Assembly: GCA_012064385.1 (NCBI GenBank)
Contig: QRDG01001746.1
Span: 352,075-416,074 of the forward strand
Length of the DNA stretch: 64,000 nucleotides
Source of the DNA: Puccinellia tenuiflora
Lineage: Eukaryota > Streptophyta > Magnoliopsida > Poales > Poaceae
Direction: 5' to 3'
Shown in pieces: positions 57,801-64,000 of this stretch. A model generated the notes under the pieces. That model did no database searches. It saw only the letters and a program-made list of their open reading frames with translations, and was not told the origin of the DNA. The first letter of the stretch is position 1, and each line of letters begins with the position of its first letter. A program made the translations under genes and the position numbers.

Positions 57801-60800
57801 CATGCAAGATAGTTAAAACCTATGCTCGTTTCTGAAGAACTGAGTTGAACAAGGCAAAGAAATGAATAAAATTATAACAATTCGGACCTTCACAGCATGT
57901 TCTGATTGGTTTCTCAGATTCAGCCTGAGGAGCTGTAAATCACCTGTAAATGCTTTTGTCGGCAAGCAATCAATATAGCCTGTAAGTTTAGGTAAACCCT
58001 GGAAGCAAAGAAATTACAGTTACTCGCATATCACCTAAACAAATATTTGAAAGAGAAACACAGACAAATGAGAACCTTGATTACAATCAGGTTGTTGTTC
58101 AAAGAACGATCGGCCCCTCTTTTCCCTTTCTTTTTTTTCTTTTGTGCGGCCACTTCGAAGTACTGATAGCCTACTACGGAATCTGATAGTGTCCACCTTA
58201 TCCCAACTAACTTCAGAAAACCTACAACTTTTGGGGTCACTTCAAGTTGGACCTGGTAGAATAAAAGGAGAATTAGCCATTATCACATAAAGTTGAATAA
58301 AAAAGAAACCAATTTCAAAGGTCACAAAGATCCAGAAATATCGAAAGATACTTCTCCATCCAGAACTGAATGAGTCTTCACACACTAAAATGTTATTAGT
58401 GAATCTACGAAAAACTGAGGTAATGATCAGCTCAAGTATTTGTCTCTTGCTACGACATCCATTGCAGGTAAAGTTGTAATATCAGAGTTCACAAGTAAAA
58501 CAAACGATAATAAATCTAAGGAAGGGGGATGTGTTTCGAGGGACTACCGAGCAAAAGCATAGAATATAGATGAGCCTACATAGGCATCCTTTGCACTTGC
58601 TCTCACAATACATCCATTAAACTACTATCTGGATATAGCAAATAAAACTATCCTTGTTTGGAACTTTGGATCCACAACAGCATAACTATACTGGAATGCT
58701 ACAGATTCATACTAACTACATTTTTTGCTCACATAATTACTACAAAAAGAAAAACTTGGATATGCTATGGACAAGCTGCATGGTGATTGGTGAAGACCTA
58801 TTTTAAAGCGTTTTTTACTTGATGGTGAAGACATACTAGCGAGATTCTTCAAGGCACCCAGATATTGAGTACAGAGGCTTACTCTTTTAGTTTCACCTCC
58901 TCCTAATACAATGTCAAGCTTCGATACTGTGAATTTATTTTCATCACTTTCAAATCTGTAGTGTTCAACCAGAAACAACAATGATGGCCATGAGAACCTT
59001 GGGAAGAATCAAAGATATCTACATCACTAAACCTCAATAATTAAGGGGGAAATGTTACGTCGAAATAGAAGGCTTTGTGTTAGCCATATCTTCCTCAGCA
59101 GCTTTTGTCAATGCCCCAGTCTCTGCATGGCAAACAATCCATTGATGAACAATATAATTTCTCTATATATGGAGCTCTTAAGAAAAATCTTCTACTAAAA
59201 GGAAGAAAAATCAAATACCCGCACTTGAAGCGTCCAAACTGGTGGAAAGCTGGCATATAAGAGAGATGCCAGACACATTAACAGAAATTTGTAAGGGATT
59301 CTTAAGCTCAACGTTCAGTTTTACTGCTTCTGCAATCAATGAAAACAAAGATTCAGAACTAAAATATTACGAGATGCTTCAAATGGCTTTAGAGGGACTA
59401 TATCATATTGTTACATTCAGATTTCCCTGAACTTTATCCCTGTCTGTTTGTTTGTTGAATAAATTACTTACAACCTATGCTCAAAAGTCACCAGAGCAAG
59501 GTTAATAAAATATGAGCCCAGGGTTCAGGTTCACAAACCCATAATACCATAACTCGGACCCACCCAACACCCTCCCTCTTAAGAAAAAGGAAGAAAGCTT
59601 TTTCGGTTCAATATTCCATCCCCAAGGTACGGTTGGTTTAACAGATGACCATCCATGACTAGCCGAGTAGCCAGTTAGAACCATCAAATGGTTTTTTAGC
59701 AAAAGATGAACAAAACATATCCTTTTATAGTTAGTGATTCCTATATTAGTAGGCTTTTCTTTCAAGTGAGGTGTGGTCTACACTTCAGCTGCCAGCTACC
59801 GGCATAAGGAGGGCAAATGGAAAATTCTACCCAGTCAACTATAAATTTTTTTAAAGAGAGGTCAGGGTGAAACTATGGTTCATTTCAAGTGATTCCACAA
59901 GGGTTGTACATATTTTCATATATTTGAAGTGACCAGATGGGACATGTCTAGTACGAACAAATTTGAGTGTAATAGCACAAATTACCACATGGACTATCAG
60001 ATGAGAGTATGCAAAGGTAACTACAGCTAATAACTGGCTGCGACAATGGATTTTATCTGACTGGACGTGCTAGCTAATCTGAAGACGCCAGGAGAAGAGA
60101 TTTAGGAACGTTCAGCTGCTTCCTGCCCCAGTTCGGGCCCATAGCTACACTGGTACTACTACTGCTGGCCCAAAATTAACAGGATGTTCCAATAATACGA
60201 CAATTTAGCCGTATATGAGAGGGTAGGCGCCCTTATTAATCACTTGCCAATACATGATGACTTTACTCAGAAAGTTGCAAATTGTGTTACCCTTAAGTCC
60301 CTTAAAAATGATTGGTAAATTATTTATCCAATGGTAGACCTGGAACATTTGCACAAATATACTCAAAGATGACGTACCCATTGGACACCATGACTAACTA
60401 TTCTCACATTCCATATGCAGTCAGCTGTTCAGGCAACTATGCATGAACACCAAATCTTGGTTCTGCTACGGACAGTTGTACAAATATTGAAAAAGGTCGT
60501 TGTCGTTACCTCCAGCAACACAAACACATGCCTTGTTATTCCTAAAAGGAGAAGATTTCGGCTGAGTATCCAGCCAGTTAGTTCTGACAACAGATGATGA
60601 TGGGATCAATGCTTCCTCCAGCTCATGCCAAATGCTTTCATTAACATCAACCTGTTATATACAAGGCAACAGATACAAGTTAAGAGTGCTTTCATTTTCT
60701 ATCAGACAAGCACGGAATTATTAAAAACTTGGTTAACGTTCATGAAAAAAAAGATAAATGCATAATGATATTTGCTAAGAAATAGCCATAGGACTAATTT

Positions 60801-63800
60801 TATTAGAATATAGGAGAAGAGAAAACACCACAGATTCAATCTTTGATTACTCCAGAAATGAAATGGTGGACAATTAGAAATATGCATGCTATAGCTGTGA
60901 TGACGTTACATCTGCATTTGATGCATACGTGCGATGATCTTCATGTACAACTCTGAGTGATGACATGTTGAAAACAGGAAGTTGAAGCTTGTATACGTCA
61001 AATTTTTCCCCAGTACTCTATAAACAAAAGAAAACACTGAATTAGCACCAAAAGTTCGGTACAGAGGATGCAAATCATAGTCGGGCTGGTCAATAACCTG
61101 AACAAAATGGAAAAAATCATTGAGGAATATGCTTTGTGTTGTAAGCGACTGATGGCTACAAGCAATGACCTCCAGCAAGTGCTTGATAGCTACATCAAAT
61201 ATCCCAAGGACACCATACCACCTAATTCACACAACAAGTGTCAGAGATAGTTTACATGCAAGGGTAAAGTGAGCAGAAGATCAAACACACAAGTACCTCC
61301 CAACATTAAAATGTACATGATTGTTGATGTAACTCCAAGGATTTTGTTTGTAGACAAATAGAGCATTCCGGTATGCCCTAACAGCATGTTGTTTCTGCGT
61401 CGTTAAGGAATAATGCTCATTATTAAGTCAACTTATGTAGCATTATAAAATGTCATTGCATGGAGGATTTTTAATATACACCTGCTCAGCCAAGTAGTAA
61501 CTATTGCCAGCTAAGATTAGGTGAAATCCGTACTTCCGAAGCATACGTGGACTTGACAACAAATAGCAACAAGCAGCTTGCTCAAGCAGTACAGCAGAGT
61601 GCAAGGAAGGTTCCTGAATAGTAGAAGTTTCCATCATCAATAAACGTGACAAACTAAAGAAAACTGTACAACAAACAAGTAAACCATTCTGCACGATTCC
61701 AGGTATACCTCATTTGATATGCGAAAATACACCATCGATGCTTCCCTGTGTTGTCCTCTTGTTTTAAGCATTTCTGCCCACCAAAGGCCACATCTAGTAG
61801 CATTTCTCTGCCCCGAAGATCCAATTCTCTGCAAATATGAATGAATATGTAATGGCATTGTGAAATAAGAAGATCAAGAACAAGACCAAACAAGTGGCGC
61901 AAAATGGACACTGATAATTCAAAACCAATAAACCGAAAAAGGAAGTGAAGTAACACATATGGATCAATTCCTGCTTGAGTTGTCCCCGAAATGCTTTAAA
62001 ATTCATTTCTATCATGCAAAATTGCAAAAAAAAATATGCATCCGATTTCTTGAAACTCTTCAGAGTTCAAACTTTCGCTGCACTATGCCCACACCCTACC
62101 ACCCACTGACACACGCACACCCAAAAGCAACAAAGAGAAAAGTAAAGGCTTTCAGTATATATCATGATTTCACAAAAAATAGAACACATACGGAGAAGAC
62201 GGAAGTCTAATCTGGTTTGGCATGTCTGTTTTGGGCTCTGGTTATCTGCTTTGAGGAAGTTTACTTATCGCTGTTACCGACAACTTTATCTTGTATGGGA
62301 GCAAAAAGACAAAAGAGTGCCAGGCACAGGTTTCTGGATTGATTCAATGGGAACTCCCAAATGGTCATTGATACTTGCATTGTTATACAAGGTTCGCATA
62401 AGTATACATTTGTTCCATGCAAAATGGAATTAGAATTCCTTTTACACTGTCTTTATAGGTTCTCGGTATCTGTGTGAACAATGAGCACTAGGCCTCTAGC
62501 AGAGAGCAACAAATGTTGTACCGATGGATCAACAATGTTAAGCAATAATCTTTTGTTCATGTGTGGAAACCTAGAAGTGCAGTTCTAAAAAAAAATCCAG
62601 GAGTGGTCTCTCTTCAATGAATTGGACCTTTCTTGAAGAAATAATGAATATATATAAATACCAGATATGTAGTGAAGGCATTTTCCATGCAATATTCAGC
62701 ATCCTTCCTTGACTGATCCAACATGAAATAGCAAAGTCCACTCATCTCCTACAAAAGGCACAGACACATATCATGGGAGCGAATATCTAGTATAGATAAA
62801 TAGTGGGTTATCACAATAGTTTTGTTTCATTATTCATTGGAAAGCAATTCAGCAACTCTGCACTGTGCAACGAATTTGGAAGCATATCATCTGGTCTATC
62901 TTATGAGGCCTAGCCCCTCATAAATTATTTTTATGCTAAAGAGCACATCTTGTTTGACCAAAACTGTAACCAGGATATATCGTTGAGAGTGCCATTATAG
63001 TTGTGCATTTTATTGAAACAGAAACATTATAAATGATATATGTATCCAGGTAAGCCTGGCAATTTGACCCATGGGTACGTCCGCCCATGGGCACCCGACC
63101 CGAATGGGCAGGGTATGGGTCGCTATTTTCACCCATGGGTCCTGCCCATGGGCGACCCGATTAGTCGTGGGTAGGGTATGGGCACACTCTCATACCCATG
63201 GGCGACCCAATGGATCACCCGATTAGCTTACATGTGGGCCATGTATTAGTCAGTAGCACCACAGTAGCACACCTTCACGTCTACACCCTAATCAGCTTGC
63301 TTCTATTAGACGTTATAATAAAGATTGCCTTGTTAATCGTTGTAAAAATGAGGCCCATAAGAGAATTAAATAGTAGCGTAGGGTGCCTGTACTCGGTGAC
63401 CAGCTGGGCCTCAAAGCTTGAAGCTTTCTGAACGCATCTATGCATGTGTGCAGTATTACGACGCCAAACAGTCGAACCACTTTAGTCCCACCTCGCGTAG
63501 TCAAGCGCATGAGAGGAGCAGCTCTGCCTATATAAGAGACTGGGACTCGGTAGCATTCTACCAAAATGGATGCTCCTCATAACTCGTGAGTGTACAGGAT
63601 GCAAAATAAATAAATAGGCAGACCCGATGGGCACCTGCAAAGTAAAATAAATAATTTTGTTGTGCTGTCCACAGACTCGATGGGTGACCCGTCGGGTCGG
63701 GTGACCTGTCGGGTTCGGGCATGGGTCTCAAACCAAACCCATGGGCAGGGTCGTGGGCACAAACCTTTGCCTATTTGTTATTCGGGCATGGGTCTAAAAG

Positions 63801-64000
63801 AGCTAGACCCGGTCAAACCCGACCCGATTGCCGGGCTTATATCCAGGCATCAAGTTGATAAAAATAAGTTGAAGCAAGCACCTGAACACCAGCAAAACGT
63901 TTCCAAGCTTTGTCAAGCTTATAATCTGTCGAAAGCAATCTGTAATTGGACAAAGCAAGCTCATAGTCCCGCAACATGAAAGCATAGTCACTGAGAACTC
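54853..64000 (-). CDS. TRS85/TRAPPC8, TRAPPIII subunit, C-terminal ~938 residues
   Basis: TRAPPC8 belongs to the TRAPPIII tethering complex that activates Rab1/Ypt1-type GTPases in ER-Golgi traffic and autophagy. The coding sequence runs off the right edge; N-terminal exons are outside. Exons on the minus strand, in order: 64000-63882 (partial), 62748-62662, 61828-61709, 61613-61482, 61394-61297, 61221-61098, 61017-60910, 60651-60510, 59329-59219, 59122-59059, 58955-58883, 58252-58076, 57998-57888, 57753-57583, 57495-57340, 56345-56112, 55968-55807, 55567-55467, 55381-54853. All have GT/AG borders and phases join without a break. Recognisable segments are SDYAFMLRDYELALSNYRLL, NATRCGLWWAEMLK, RKYGFHLILAGN, FDVAIKHLLEVIACSHQS and VKLNVELKNPLQISVNVSG, matching Arabidopsis TRS85 from memory. 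The first part is helical TPR-like; the later part is beta-rich with Ig-like domains. Intron 62749-63881 contains a hAT-like element. Confidence 0.93.
63051..63839. mobile_element. hAT-like non-autonomous transposon in a TRS85 intron
   Basis: The ends TAAGCCTGGCAAT (63051) and ATTGCCGGGCTTA (63839) are inverted repeats with one mismatch. An exact 8-bp duplication TATCCAGG flanks them (63043-63050 and 63840-63847), the hallmark of hAT elements. Both subterminal regions are rich in CCCATGGGT / GACCCGA repeats. No transposase is encoded in 789 bp. It sits in the intron between exons 62662-62748 and 63882-64000, 35 bp from the nearer splice site. Confidence 0.9.
63484..63535 (+). promoter_or_regulatory. 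snRNA-type promoter-like pair (USE plus TATA) inside the hAT element
   Basis: AGTCCCACCTCG at 63484-63495 resembles the plant upstream sequence element of snRNA genes (consensus RTCCCACATCG, one difference), and TATATAA at 63529-63535 follows 33 bp later. That spacing matches Pol II-type snRNA promoters (33-34 bp). The sequence downstream does not match U1, U2, U4 or U5 as I know them, so a functional RNA is not claimed. Confidence 0.4.

Noticed and set aside
57753..57807. Extension of the TRS85 exon to an acceptor at about 57787
   Set aside because: That acceptor breaks the reading phase with the preceding exon; the acceptor at 57753/57754 keeps phase 0 and reads NVKMNISHPRF.

Overview
This window looks like nuclear DNA of a grass, most likely a Triticeae or close Pooideae genome. 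The basis is seen in the sequence: intron-containing plant genes, very GC-rich monocot-type coding sequence, Stowaway MITEs, a CACTA element with TTTGCCGTGTGC subterminal repeats, and LTR retrotransposons whose LTR ends, primer-binding sites and lengths resemble Angela/BARE and Maximus families. Family names are recalled, not searched.

Layout. (1) 1-10 kb is a small gene island: a three-exon gene for a small secreted protein (1282-3208, +), a nuclear-encoded organellar group II intron maturase (3787-6310, +), a decayed second copy of the 3' half of the first gene (7310-8230), and a SYP121/ROR2-like plasma-membrane syntaxin (8859-9805, -) carrying one frameshift. (2) 10.3-13.9 kb holds gene debris, including an LSD1-type zinc-finger exon with an in-frame stop. 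(3) 13,953-19,004 is a complete non-autonomous CACTA transposon with a 3-bp duplication, an internal tandem array and a GC-rich exon-like cargo. (4) 19,846-38,758 is a nested stack: a PIF/Harbinger-like element split by an 18-kb Angela-like Copia retrotransposon (minus strand), which is itself invaded by a truncated Gypsy element and two solo LTRs. (5) 39,101-48,634 is a Gypsy-type solo LTR split by a truncated Maximus-like Copia element. (6) 50.0-54.0 kb holds a perfect-hairpin MITE, a short-LTR Copia element cut off after integrase, and a TRIM element fused to its broken end. (7) 54,853 to the window edge is the C-terminal 18 coding exons plus part of a further one of TRS85/TRAPPC8 (minus strand), with a hAT-like element in an intron.

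The three well-supported host functions (organellar intron splicing, plasma-membrane SNARE fusion, TRAPPIII vesicle tethering/autophagy) do not form an operon or pathway; they are neighbours in a gene-poor, repeat-rich region. About 40 kb of the 64 kb is transposon-derived. I found no convincing novel biological system; the most unusual material is the set of target-site-supported nested insertions, chimeric junctions and exon-like cargo listed in the findings.
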